A stretch of 64,000 bases of DNA from Xestospongia bergquistia (taxonomy: Eukaryota > Porifera > Demospongiae > Haplosclerida > Petrosiidae). Each line of letters opens with the position of its first letter. Within the stretch, counting starts at the first letter, position 1. A program made the position numbers and the translations under genes. A model generated the notes under the pieces. That model made no database searches and was not told the origin of the DNA. It was given only the letters and a program-made list of their open reading frames with translations. Location: NCBI GenBank assembly GCA_963965975.1, contig OZ014415.1, positions 6,887,001 to 6,951,000 of the forward strand. Reading direction: 5' to 3'. Shown one piece after another: positions 12,066 through 24,897 of the stretch.

Positions 12066-12395
12066 TATAGTTTATATTATAATAAATTGATATTATTATT
12101 GTTTTGTTATTTTGGGTTGTTATATATTATACTAAAGAAAAATAGCCTGTAAAGGAAGCAGCAGCTACAACCAGCTCTACTGCTAAGATCTCAAAAATGG
12201 GTGTACATACTTGTCATGCACGATTGTGTTACAATGTTGATTATCACAATTACTTCCATAGCAGTAATCTACTGGGAATAGAAACACCTCATGTTATTTA
12301 CTGTGTAGTGATTAAATAGCTACCTGAACAGCTGCAGGCATAGTTGTGTGGAAGCTATTATCTTCGGTCTTCTGTTGACTGAGAATATAACTAAT
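12066..12395. other. Intergenic, no gene seen
   Basis: This is the empty-site counterpart of the transposon insertion at 5.75-7.5 kb: it shares AAAGAAAAATAGCC at about 12135 and CTGAACAGCTGCAGGCATAG at about 12326 with that locus. The stretch between (about 12155-12320) is unique here and shows no coding signal. Confidence 0.5.
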
Positions 12396-14171
12396 ATGGG
12401 CAACAAGACTCCACGACCTGTTGGACCATCTGGAATTGAAGGTGTTTCTGATAGTGTTGATGTTGAACTTAAAGGAAGGTTGGTTTGTGTTGAGGTAGCT
12501 CTTAGTTGTGATCAGAATGTTGTGAAGTGTACTGTGCCAATTGGAACAAAGTTTATACTGAACACTGGTAAGTGTCACATGTATTACACAATGATGTTAT
12601 TACCTCTGTTTGTAGAGAATAATGATTGGGAATCTACTGCTAGCACAAAACTCATCACTGTCTATATGACCTGTTCCTTTACTGATGATACGAACAAAGT
12701 GGATTCAGACAAGATACGTCATGTTCTAGAAGAGGTAAATTGTAATTTATTATTAGTTACTGATAACTTGATATTGCACAGAAGTTTCAATCGGAAGGAC
12801 AACTTCATATAAATGTTTATGTAATTGATACTACTGAGAATGAAGCAGGAAAGCCATTGAGTTCACCCAAGATGATTACACTTGATATTAATGTACATGG
12901 AATAAATGTAACACATGAAGAAATATATCAAACTATAACCACTTACCTTGGACCAGAATACAAGTAAGTTGTCTTAATTAGTGTATACTATATAACATTA
13001 TGTATCCTACCAGTCTGAGACTAAATATGATAGAACCAACCCATGATTCTAATTGCACAAATTTAAAGGGCATTTTGATAACTAGTCAGGAGGTAACTCT
13101 TACTTCAAATGGATTTGATTATGTAGTCCCTGAAGGAACTGGTTTCATTTTGTATCTGTCTGATGGTGAGTTCTAACATTGAATTGTTAAAACGTGATAT
13201 GGCATTAGCAATTGTTATATACATTTTTTACTATTTCTATAGATGATGAAAGACAAGAGAAACATTGTCGAGTTTTTGCTACAAAAGAAGATGTTTACTT
13301 GAGTCATGCATATGTAGAGGATGTCCATATATTTACAGTAACTTATTCACCCTTTATTTTACTAGCAGGTAATATTTGTGCTTATTAAATATTTCAACTG
13401 GCCTTAGTGCTTTATATGCAAACCAAATATGTAGATTAATATAATTTATACAACAACCACTTTGAGTACTCAGTTGCTTCTATACTGAGAGTGTTACAAC
13501 AGTTCTAATCCTTCGAATGACTCTTAAGAGTGATATTTGAAAGTAAACAACATTAACTGACTTTTATCATAAATGTATTAATATATATTCAATGAATTTG
13601 TTTCTTCAAGATGTGCTAGTTGGTAATCTTTTCTATTCAACAAAATTAATTGGTATAAGTTTTGTGACACTGTAGGCTTATCTTTAGATCTAATATTTTA
13701 TTTAAGTGTAACATTAAGATTATAATAGTGGACAATATTTATTTTGTTTTTACAGAATTAAGACCTGGTCCATTCTTGACAGTGTATTTGATATGTTATT
13801 TTACAGTAACAGATATCTCACTTTTCAACATTAAGAAAATTGCTACCTTTCTAAAGCAGGTATATCATCAGATAAGAAACTATATATATTATTACACATT
13901 TTTCCACATACCATAGACTTATCAGTCAAGGTCTCGACAACCAATTGATTTTCATGTGTATGAGGTCGAATCTGTTACTCAAAAAGTCTCACCTTCTGAC
14001 TCAAAACTGATTGGACTCAATTGTCAAATAGTAGGATTACCACAAATACATGTCAATAGTGTTTATCGTAACATGAGGTATTATTTTGGTGATGATTATG
14101 TGTAAGTATGTGTCCTTTCAATATCAATTCATTATATTGACCTTTTTTATAGAGTTATGCCACCACATTGA
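12396..14171 (+). CDS. Family B two-module protein (copy D)
   Basis: Eight exons: 12396-12567, 12616-12734, 12782-12963, 13020-13165, 13243-13368, 13756-13859, 13917-14101 and 14153-14171. They total 1053 nt (350 aa), all in phase. Start MGNKTPRP is shared with the copy at 7572. Module 1 has VPIGTKFIL, ITVYMTCSFTDD and YLGPEYK; module 2 has VPEGTGFILYL, VYLICYFTV and YYFGDDYV, then VMPPH. No signal peptide or helix. Introns are short except the one before exon 6 (387 bp), which is also long in its paralogues. It converges with DED-TM copy 2 downstream. Function unknown. Confidence 0.8.
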
Positions 14172-15150
14172 AGATTAAAGTGATGTATTTTGTTATGCGT
14201 GTTTAACTGACTCATTTTGTTAGTACCTAGTATGCATAGTAGATTGTTTCTTTATTTCTAAAAAATACTGTTAATTTTCTTTTTATATAAAAATTGACGA
14301 GTTGATTTAACCACTATATTGTTATACAGGTTATACAGATTGTATGTACATAGCAAGTTATTTGATTCAATTGAGTAAATATTGTGTACAGTTTTCATTA
14401 CTAATGTAATAAATGTACTAAGATAATTGTTAGAACTATGATGAAGAGTTGATGGACCAGAACTGTTACTATGAAATTGATTATTCATGTGGATAATTGT
14501 TAGAACTATGATAATGAGTTGATGGACCAGAACTTTTACTATGATTTCATATATACACGTAAAAATATTTTATAGGGATGTGTGCAACCACAATGTACGT
14601 GAATTAGTTGAACAACTGGTTTATCTTAGCTGTGAAATTAATTCAAGAAAACTTTAATACATTAGAAATTTTTTTTAAGTTTGTCTTTTTTGGGCAAAAC
14701 TACTTGAGTAACAACCAATAATTAACTTAAAAATGTATGAAATTTTTGATTTATATTTAAGTAGTTTGGTTAAGTTATCCAAACAATGCTTATTTAACTT
14801 AACATACAGTACATGATAAGTTACTGAGAGATAGTAAGCAACACAAAGTTTCATTATAGTAATATTCTATAGACAATAGTGTAATGTCTCATATAAAGTA
14901 ATACTGTTTCAATTGGTATAGTTACTACAGAATTGTAGTTTGTGTACTTAATTAAACAAATGACTACTTGATGAGTTGTGTCTAAAGTATTCATTCCAAA
15001 GCCTTCACTCTTAGGATTGTAGTTATAAGTAAAAAATTCAATTATAATTGTTAAAATAATAACATGATGAACTAATGATGCAATAGAATTGTTACTGAAT
15101 TAATAATCATAGCACTGTCTAATGTGTTATATTAATGACATAATCATATA
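14172..15150. other. Intergenic between convergent genes
   Basis: No gene is visible. A local direct duplication of about 60 bp lies at 14425-14545 (GATAATTGTTAGAACTATGAT repeated). The end of the stretch is the DED-TM 3' flank repeat. An equivalent stretch, with the same duplication pattern reduced to one copy, follows gene E at about 21660. Confidence 0.5.
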
Positions 15151-17508
15151 TCAGTCTGTCAACAAGTCGGTGTATCGAGAAATAACAGCAGACTCTTTTC
15201 TAACATGCCTTATTATAAATAGAACTATAGATATGATGACACATGCTGTGAAGAAAGTAGTTATGGTACTGAGCAAAAGACAAGTGACACTACCAATGTT
15301 CCACTTGGCTGGAGTTACATCTACTGTAATATTTCCTCGATTTTCACTGCTAGATCTTGCCAGAAGACAGATGTAGTCTTGTGCATCACTTATGGTAGAA
15401 TCAGCAACAGGGACATTACACAAAGTGATGTTAGAAGTCAGAACACATTTCTCAGAAGTCAGATCAGAGATATTATACTCTTCAAACTTTCCTGTGATTG
15501 TTACATTGACGTAAAGATGTCTTGTTAACCCTGCAGCAAAGTAGTAGAAGGTATTTGGATAGAGATGGTAGACTACAGTGTGTTCTTGAAGTGTGGTATT
15601 CACTGAACTGATAGTACAATCTTTACTACTAGTAGGACTGTTCTGTCTCTCTGTAGAGTATAAGTAATGATTATAATTTTCGTAATTATTAAAAATGTGT
15701 AGCTCAAGAGGACAAACAGTAAAATTAACATCAGCTCTAAAACTGAAGGCATAAGTAATTGTACTATTACCAGCTGAATAGATTGGTGCATCACCATACA
15801 GAATGTTGAAAGATGTACGTAGATTTATATAAAGTGAATTATACTTGAGGGTTACTTGTTTTGGTTGTTTCGTTAAGTAGTCAAGAGCACCTTTACTTGT
15901 TTTATAAAGAGTTATTTTTACTGGATCAGTTTCATATCCTTTAACATTACTTATAGTAACGTCTTTAATCCAAAGTGTGTTATAACAATTGGGATCTATA
16001 ATCACTGATGTATTACCTCCAATATCATGGACTGAATGTAAAGAAGTGTGTTGTGAACTATTGTAAAAAACAACAAAACCACTAATAGATAGGAATGTTA
16101 AAAGTAGTGGTAGGACTACTAACAACACAGAACATACGGTGCATTTTACTGAACAGAAAAGACCTACAAAATGAATATGTAGATAATAAGTTACACTATA
16201 TTCATTCTTATTAACTCACATCTTTTTTTTGAAATTATTTCTAAGATAAACTTGTCAATTTTAGCACTGTCTATTTCAACAGTATCAGATTCAAAGTCAT
16301 CATCTATTCATATAAGAAACACACCAATATTAGATAAATATAGGTTTTGTGTAAAAATATCAGTTGTTTTAACAACCAGCTTGTAGCCCATATATGTGGG
16401 GAGATACCTATGGAATTTAGACTTATGATGTAAATTACTCATTGTACAATTTGTTGGTATATGGTATACATATAATATTACAAGGAAATGAATTAACATG
16501 AATTATGGTTCTTTATTCATATATAGTAATCTATCAAAGTACATATTAGTTAATTAAAGTTAGATATAAATTTTTATAGTGGTATGCAATCCAAGTATGT
16601 CATTATAAAGGTAAATATCATTTTGATTGTGTCAGTTCTGCATGCAAAATGACACTTAACTTGGATATATTATTTGAACAACAAGTCAGCAGTGATGTCA
16701 ACAATTAATTTTAATCTTATCTGTATTGTTAACTGTGTAAACAGTGTGGGTGTAGTAATGCCAAAAGTAAAAAGCAATGTGGTCATACATTTCTATCCCC
16801 AAGTAAGCAACTGATAGACAGTGGACAATCCATATATGGAAGTTAAACATCTTTTAAATAATTAATTTAGTACTATTTATAAATAAACTCACCTAATTCT
16901 GGTAGTTGTAATTCACTCCAATCTGGTGCTGTGAGACTTTGACGAACACAAAATTCTCGAAGATATTCAACTTGTAGAGGACAACCAGCTGCTTCAAGCC
17001 ATCCAAACATATAAATCAGATGATTTGGAGTAAGAAAATTCCTATCCTGTAACAGTTCTAAAAGATGTGAACGTGACAGAATTCGAGATGAATGATACTC
17101 AGGAAGAAATGTGAGTCGAGCTAATTCCTTAAATTTTCGATATTTCTTTTCTGAGATTTCTCCCAATATAAACGATAGAGTCAGAGTTAAGTCCATCAAC
17201 TGATCTTGTTCCAAATCAATCTTCATGTTAACAAATGGTTGCAAACCTTTTAAAAGTGGTTTAGGAAACCCAACAAGAATAAGCATCTGATAGATCAATG
17301 AGGGTGCATGTTGAGGTATCTTGTGTTCTATCAATTGATAGAGGTCAATAAATGTGTCAGCATTCTCTAGTTGTTGTCTTGGTATATCCAGGAGGAAGCA
17401 AGCAAGTTTGAGAGAGTGTAATTGATGTTCACTGAGACCAGGTTCAATATTGACAAGCTTAACTCTTAATGCTCTCTTGAAGTGAAGAATTGATTGTGTA
17501 GATGTCAT
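15151..17508 (-). CDS. Tandem-DED two-pass membrane protein (DED-TM copy 2)
   Basis: Exons 17508-16893 (DED, 205 aa), 16303-16220 (linker, DDFESDTVEID) and 16163-15151 (membrane exon); 570 aa in phase. Start MTSTQS was chosen because copies 3 to 5 have DED exons of exactly the same length from their ATG. The frame remains open upstream to an ATG at 17607, and that extension (CYRSGYETGFYCSV) is conserved in copy 3, so a longer N terminus cannot be excluded. DED1 about 13-92, DED2 about 108-195. Ectodomain hallmarks: APIYSAGNSTITYAFSFRAD, CPLELHIFNNY, FYYFAAGLT, ICLLARSS. Tail SRYTDLLTD has a Y-x-x-L sorting-type motif. Confidence 0.8.
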
Positions 17509-18300
17509 TACTGAACAGTAGAAGCCAGTCTCGTATCCAGACCTGTAACAATTGGGAATAACAGATCTGGTGAATCGAGTTGCTGTATCTAATGAATAAC
17601 AAAACATGAGCTATGAATATAATTAAGTATGGAGGCAGGAAATAATTTAAGACTGCACATGTTCTCCCACTGATTTGCAACTATAAATAATCCATGAAGC
17701 AAGTTTTTGACAATTTTATATTCAATGGAGGAGGAATATAACTTTATATACATGAATTAGCCACTGTGTTAGAATTTAGCCTAGTCTTCAATGGTGTCAT
17801 GGATTTGGAACACTAAGTTAGGAAGAATATATGACATCACTATTTGTAATCAACTAACTAACTGCCAACTAACATTTCTAAAACACAAATGCATACCGTA
17901 CTTGTGATCAGTATTTATGGGTCGGGTAACAGTTTAATATCCAGCAAATATGGGCATGATTAGGCATTACCATTTTAATCACTTGTTAAAGAGTTTGTAA
18001 AAAATACATATAATACGAACAAATCTATCAAGTACTTGTGTTATGTATATATGTATATATATAGATATATATGTATGTATAATTATATATATATATATAA
18101 TATATATAGCATAAACCACAAGCAGTTGTTAGCTATGACTATTATGTAGCTAATTAAGTATTAATCCACTATTTTGTGGTTTATGGTACCTACCTACCTA
18201 CTATTATCTACCTAAACCACTGAACAGCTTGGACTATTATGTGATTAACACTGAAGTTTATAGCATATGACTTCTATATAACTAACAGTTAGTCTGGAAT
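17509..18300. repeat. Upstream region with simple repeats
   Basis: Apart from a possible 5' extension of the DED-TM gene to 17607, no gene is visible. AT microsatellites lie at 18045-18110, next to ATAGCATAAACCACAAG, which pairs with TTTGTGGTTTATGG near 18173-18186. This is the same hairpin type as at 25576-25653 and is probably a degraded foldback element. Confidence 0.45.
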
Positions 18301-19130
18301 CTTGAGGATACTTCTGTAGGCTTAATTCAAGATTTAATGTTTTATTTAAGTATTGTAATCAAAATAATAATAAGGACAGTGAATATTATATTTTTATAAG
18401 AATGAATACCATGCTCATTCTATAATAATATATTACTAGCAGTAGTGTAATTGCTCATATAAAGTGATGCTGTTTAATTGCTACAGTTCGTGTACTTTAA
18501 CAAATGATTATTTAATTAAGTGTGTCTAAAGTGCTTATTCCATAGTAACAGTCTTTGCACTCAGGATTTTAGTTATAAGTTAAAAATGCAATTTAATTGT
18601 TAAAATAACATGATAAATATGAATAATGCAATAGAATTTATTATTGAAAATAGACCACATTTACACTATGCTTTTGTACTACTGACCATATTACGTGAGC
18701 AATAAGTTATCAGTAACTTAATTTAATCTTATCTGTATTGTTATAGTTGTCTAAACAGTGTGGGTGCAGCAATACCAAAAGTAGTGGAAATGTGGTCATT
18801 ATTTCCATCCCTGTGTAAGCAGCATAATACTTGAACTGATAGACAATGGACAATCCATATATGGAAGTTAAACATATTTGAAATTTGTCAGGAGGTATGG
18901 ATTTCTAAAAATTATAAATTATTTAACTAATGATAAAGTGACAATGTTGGCAGACTTTACTATGATAGAAAAATCAGGGTGACGCTGTTACAATGGAATC
19001 TTTTTGCAACAATATCAGGTATCCATAGTATATCAATAATTATATTGTTTGAATATCGCTAGTCTTTTTATTTCCTTATACCTTTCAACAATAAAATAAT
19101 TGTTTTGGTTCAAGGATAGTCGGTTTGTTA
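18300..19130. pseudogene. Remnants of family B intron and DED-TM gene
   Basis: Bases 18310-18400 match the intron just before exon 6 of the family B gene at 7572. From 18440 to 18870 follows a DED-TM 3' flank joined directly to DED-TM intron sequence, with the same internal deletion as at 9.6-10.0 kb. Bases 18885-19130 match 10665-10900. No coding exon survives. Confidence 0.5.
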
Positions 19131-19239
19131 TAGTCTGTCCCCTAGATGCCCATTAGCTAATGTGGAGTTAGCCTTGTACCCAGGCATTCACTTGAGTATG
19201 AGGTTAATGTGGAGTGAGCATCTCTGGATGAGACTATAA
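19131..19239. repeat. Old MITE-like inverted repeat
   Basis: Imperfect inverted ends: TATAGTCTGTCCCCTAGATG at the left and CATCTCTGGATGAGACTATA at the right. It is related to the better preserved foldback element at 19290-19355. Confidence 0.45.
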
Positions 19240-19289
19240 AAGCACTTAGTAGTCAGTAAATTTGGTGAACAACTACTTGAACAGCTGTT

Positions 19290-19355
19290 GTAGTTTCGTC
19301 CCCGGCCCAGACGCCCACTAGTAAAAGCAGAGTGGGCGTCTGGGGATGAGACTAC
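19290..19355. repeat. Short foldback MITE
   Basis: The left arm GTAGTTTCGTCCCC...CAGACGCCCACT pairs with the right arm AGTGGGCGTCTGGGGATGAG plus ACTAC. The loop is very small and there is no coding capacity. The arms are more GC-rich than the surroundings. Confidence 0.6.
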
Positions 19356-19723
19356 AAACCTGCTGAGTTGGTAAATTGGATAAACAGCTACCTAAATAGC
19401 TTTGTTGGACACTTGTATCAAAACCACTAGAGGATCTAGGGGGGTGCCTGACTGCCTGAGGTGCACAGGAACCCCTTTTTATTCTATAATAACATTCATG
19501 GTCAATCATTCAAGTCTCACCCTGTGGTATATAATTATATTTTATTATATTTATTACTAATTCTTGCAACCACACCAACAATTAAAATGGTGTGCTATGA
19601 ATAATAAATTAATGAATTTTATTAGATTTAAATTTAGGTCTGTCCACCCCCTTTTTTCTACACTCTGGATCCACTGGTGCACCGTGATCAAAACCAGTCT
19701 TCTATTGACATAGTATAACTAAT

Positions 19724-21429
19724 ATGGATAACAAGACTCCCCAAACTGTTAGACCATCTAAAATTGAAGCTGTTTCTGATAGTGTTGATGTTAATCTTAA
19801 AGAAAGGTTGCTTAACGTTGAGATAGCACTTAGTTATTGCGATCAGCATACTATAAAGTGTACTGTGCCTTTTGGAACAAAATTTGTATTGAACACTGGT
19901 ACGTGTAACATGTAGTACACAATGATATTATTATCACTGTTATAGAGAATGATTTGGAACCTACTGCTAGTATAAAACTCATCACTGTTTGTATGACCTG
20001 TTCCTTTACTGATGGTACAACCAAACTAGATTCAGACAACATACGTCATGTTCTAGAAGAGGTAAATTGTAATTTATTATTAGTTACTGAGAACTTTATA
20101 TTGCACAGAAGTTTCAATCAGAAGGACAACTTCATATAAATGTTTATGTAATTGAAACTACTGAGAATGAAGCAGGAAAGACATTGAGTTCACCAAAGAT
20201 GATTACACTTGATATTAATGTACATGGAATAAATGTAACACATGAAGAGATACATCAAACTATAGCTACTTACCTTGGACCAGAATACAAGTGAATTCTC
20301 TTAATAAGTATACAATGTAACATTATGTATCCTATCAGACTAGATATGATAGATTCTAAGCATGAAGATAATTGCCTAATGGGTGTTTTGATAAGTCAGG
20401 AGGTAACTCTCACTTCAAAGGAAACTGATTATGTAGTTCCTATTAATTGCCTTGGTGAGTTCATATGGCGTAAAGTTTTTACATAAATTTTGTACTATCT
20501 CTATAGATGACAAGAGTCAAGAGAAGCGCTGTCAACTTTTTGTTACAAAAGACAATGTTAAATTGACTCATACATATGTAGAGGATGTCTATACCTTTAT
20601 AGTTAATATTTCACCTTTTTTATCACAAAGAGGTAATGCTTTGTAATTATTGACTTTACCTTATATGTAGATTAATATAATTTATGCAAAAACTATTTTA
20701 AATTACTCAATTACCTCTATACAGAGAGTACTAAAGCACTTCTAATCCTTCTCATTTCTTTTAAAAGTGATAATTGAAAATAGACAGCATTAACTGACTT
20801 CTGTCATAAACGTATTAATACCAATGAATTTGTTTCTCCAAGATATACTATATATATATACATGATAATCTTTTCTATTCTGAAAATTAAATGCTATAAA
20901 TTTTGTGATACTACTGTTTATGTAGGATTAACTCTAGATCTTATGTTCATTTGAGTATTACACTAAAAATAATAATATAAAACAATGTGTTTGTTTATTT
21001 GTTTTTATAGACACGAGAGACAATCCCTCCTTGACAGTGCTTTTGAATTGCTATTTTAGAAAACCAGACACCTCACTTTTCGACAATGATAAGATTGCTG
21101 ACACTCTACAGGAAGTACATCATCAGAGAAAAGACTATATATTGTTACATGTTTTTTCGCATACCTTAGGCTTTTCAGACAAAAAAGCGACTACCAATTA
21201 ATTGTTCTGTTATTGAGTCGTTTTTTCCTGATACTATCTCACCTTCTGGCTTAAAATTAATTTCATTTGATTATCAAACATCAGTACAAAGAATAACTGT
21301 CAAAGAAGTTTGCCAGAACTTAGAAGAATATTTTGGTTCTAGTTATACGTAAGCACATTTCTTTTTAATATCAATTCATTATAATGACCTTTTTATAGAG
21401 TTATGCCACCACGTGGAAGATTAGAGTAA
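19724..21429 (+). CDS. Family B two-module protein (copy E)
   Basis: Exons 19724-19898, 19946-20061, 20109-20290, 20339-20454, 20507-20632, 21011-21114, 21170-21348 and 21399-21429; 1029 nt, 342 aa, in phase. Start MDNKTPQTV. Module 1: VPFGTKFVL, ITVCMTCSFTDG, YLGPEYK. In module 2 the fourth exon is 21 nt shorter than in its closest paralogue and reads VVPINCL, so the usual EGTGFILYLSD loop is lost while the frame is kept. The last exon reads through to VMPPRGRLE instead of VMPPH. Head-to-head with DED-TM copy 2 (2.2 kb apart) and convergent with copy 3. Confidence 0.78.
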
Positions 21430-22105
21430 TATATTTTGTCATGTGTATTTAGCTGACCCTTTTTGTTAGTATCTAGTGAGTGTATTAAATTGTTTTCTTA
21501 TTTCTAAAAAATACTGTTACTTTAAAGTAATTCAATATAAAAATCGACTAGTTGACATAACCACTATATATTATACAGGTTGTATGTACATAGCAAATTA
21601 TTTGATGCAATAAAGTAAACATGTACAGTTTTTATTACTAAAGTAGTAGATGTACTATGGAATTGATTATTCATGTAGATAACTGTTAGAACTATGATAA
21701 TGAGATGATGGGCTAGAACTGTTACTTTGAAATTCATATATACACAAAAATACTTTATATTGATGTGTGCAACCACGATGTACATGAATTAGTTGAACAA
21801 CTGATTTATTTTCTTATTAATTTAAGAAAATTTTAATAGATTGGAAATCATTTCTAAATGTAAAGTAATACTGTGTCAATTGCTATAATTACTACAGTTT
21901 GTGTACACTTAACAAATGACTACTCGATGAAGTGTGTCTAAAGTATTCATTCCATAGTAACACCATTACACTCAGGATTGTAGTTATAAGTTAAAAATAC
22001 ATTTATTATTGAAATAATAACAAGATAAATAGGAAATGCAAAAGAATTGTTATTGAAAGGAAAAATCACAGCACTCTAATGTGTTATATTAATGACAATC
22101 ATATA
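21430..22105. other. Intergenic between convergent genes
   Basis: No gene is visible. It is homologous to 14172-15150, and the final 220 bp are the DED-TM 3' flank repeat. Confidence 0.5.
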
Positions 22106-24627
22106 TCAGTCTGTCAACAAGTCAGTGTATCGAGAAATAACAGCAGACTCTTTTCTATCATGTCTTATTATAAATAGAACTATAGATATGATGATACATG
22201 CTGTGAAGAAAGTAGTTATGGTACTGAACAAAAGACAAGTGACACTACCAATGTTCCACTTGGCTGGAGTTACATCTACTGTAATACTTCCTTTATTGTT
22301 ATTGCTTGATCTTGCCAGAAGACAGATGTAGTCTTGTACATCACTTATGGTAGAATCAGCAACAGGAACAGTACACGAAGTGACATTAGAAGACAGAACA
22401 CATTTCTCTGAAGTTAGATCAGAAATATCATACTCTTCCAACTTTCCTGTGATTGTTACATTGACGTAAAGATGTCTTGTTAACCCTATAGCAAAGTAGT
22501 AGAAGGTATTTGGATAGAGATGGTAGACTACAATGTGTTCTTGAAGTGTGGTATTCACTGAACTGATAGTACAATCTTTACTACTAGTAGGACTGTTCTG
22601 TCTCTCTGTAGAGTATAAGTAATGATTATAATTTTCGTAATTATCAAAAATGTGTAGCTCAAGAGGACAAACAGTAAAATTAACATCAGCTCTGAAACTG
22701 AATGTATAAGTAAGTGTACTATTACCAGCTGAATAGATTGGTGCATTGCCATTTAGAATGTTGAAAGATATACGTAGATTTATATAAATTGGATTATACT
22801 TGAAGGTTACTTGTTTTGGTTGTTTTGTTATGTAGTCAAGAGCACCTTTACTCGTTTTATAAAGAGTTATTTTTGCTGGATTATTTTCATATCCTTTAAC
22901 ATTACAGAGGGTAACTTCTTTAATCCAAAGTGTGTTATAACAATTGGGATCTATAATCACTGATGTATTACTTCCAATGTTATGGACTGAATGTAAAGAA
23001 GTGCGTTGTGAACTATTGTAAAAAACAACAAAACCACTAATAGAGAGGAATGTTAAAAGTAGTGGTAGGACCACTAATAGTATAGAACATATGGTGCATT
23101 TTACTGTACAGAAAAGACCTACAAAATGAATGATTGTGTAGATAATAAGTTACATTATATTCATTCTTATTTACTCACATCTTTTTTTTGAGATTATTTC
23201 TAAGATAAACTTGTCAATTTTAGCACTGTTTATTTCAATAGTATCAGATTCAAAGTCATCATCTATTCATATAAGAAATCATATCAAAATTAGATGGATG
23301 AATATAGTTTTTGTGTACAAATAGCAGTTGTTTTAACAACCAGCTTGTAGCCCATATATGTGGGGGGATACCTATGGAATTTAGACTTATGATGTAAATT
23401 ACTCATTGTACGATTTGTTGGTATATGGTATACATATACTATTACAAAGAAACAAATTAATATGAATTATTATGGTTCTATATTCATATATAGTAATCTA
23501 TCAATGTCAGCTAGTACATATTAATTAATTAAAGTTACATATAAATTTTTATAGTGGTATGCAATCCAAGTATGTTATTATAGATTAGTTTGATTGTGTC
23601 AGTCCTGCATGCAAAATGACACTTAATTAAATTTTGGACATATTATTTGAACAGGTCAGCAGTGATGTCAACATTTAGTTTTAATCTTATCTGTATTGTT
23701 AATTAAGTAAACAGTGTGGGTGTAGTAATGCCAAAAGTAAAAAGCATATTGGAAATGTGGTCATACATTTCTATCCCTAAGTTAGCAACATAATAATTGA
23801 ACTGATAGACATTGAACAATCCATATATATATATATATATGGAAGTTAAAAATCTTTTTAAAAAATTAATATACTACTATTTACAAGAAAACAATATTTA
23901 TTACTTGTCAATGTCTTATCCCAGCTGTATTATGTGTAAAGTAAATTGCCATTGGTTAATTAAATCAATCAATCTAGTTTAGTAGAATAGTGTAGCAATA
24001 TGTAAACTCACCTAATTCTGGTAACTGTAATTCAGTCCAATCTGGTACTGTGAGACTTTGACGAACACAAAATTCTTGAAGATATTCAACTTGTAGAGGA
24101 CAACCAGCTGCTTCAAGCCATCCAAACATATAAACCAGTTGATTTGGAATGAGAACATTCCTATCTTGTAACAGTTCTAAAAGATGTGAGCGTGACAAGA
24201 TTTTAGATGTATGATACTCGGGAAGAAATGTGAGTCGAGCTAGTTCTTTAAATTTTCGATATTTCTTTTCTGAGATTTCCCCCAATATAAATGACAGAGT
24301 CAGAGTTAAGTCCATCAACTGGTTTTGTTCCAAATCAATCTCCATGTTAACAAATGGTTGCAAACTTTGTAAAAGTGGTTTAGGAAACCCAACAAGAATA
24401 AGCATCTGATAGATCAATGAGGGTGCATGTTGAGGTATCTTGTGTTCTATCAATTGATAGAGGTCAATAAATGTGTCAGCATTCTCTAGTTGTTGTCTTG
24501 GTATATCCAGGAGGAAGCAAGCTAGTTTGAGAGAGTGTAATTGATGTTCACTGAGACCAGGTTCAATGTTGACAAGCTGAATTCTTAATGCTCTCTTGAA
24601 CTGAAGAATTGATTGTGTAGATGTCAT
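22106..24627 (-). CDS. Tandem-DED two-pass membrane protein (DED-TM copy 3)
   Basis: Exons 24627-24012, 23262-23179 and 23118-22106. Each has the same length as in copy 2, giving 570 aa. Start MTSTQSILQFKRALRIQ; the frame stays open upstream to 24777. The two DEDs carry FIDLYQLIEHK and HLLELLQDR. Ectodomain: APIYSAGNSTLTYTFSFRAD, CPLELHIFDNYENY, FYYFAIGLT; several N-x-S/T sites. The tail SRYTDLLTD is identical to copy 2. Copies 2 and 3 are the closest pair in the array. A role as a membrane-tethered death-effector receptor is inferred from architecture only. Confidence 0.8.
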
Positions 24628-24779
24628 TACTGAACAGTAGAAGCTAGTCTCGTATCCAGACCTAGAACAATAGAGAATAACAGATCTAGTGAATCGAGTT
24701 GACTTTCTGTGAATGACAAAACATGAGCTATGAATATAATTAAGTATGGAGGCAGCAAATAACTTAAGACTGCACATGT

Positions 24780-24897
24780 TATTGAATAATTAGAACACGT
24801 CATGGCTTATGATGTAATTAATAATTAATATAATTGAATAATTAGAACACATGGCTAATTAATAATTAATATAATTGAATAATTAGAACACGTCATA
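24780..24897. repeat. Short tandem duplication
   Basis: Three copies of ATTGAATAATTAGAACAC, separated by AT-rich spacers, lie directly upstream of DED-TM copy 3. Non-coding. Confidence 0.6.

Noticed and set aside
17508-17607. Longer N terminus for DED-TM copy 2 beginning at 17607
   Set aside because: Kept as a possibility only. The ATG at 17508 gives the same 616-nt DED exon as the other copies, and no signal peptide is gained by the extension.
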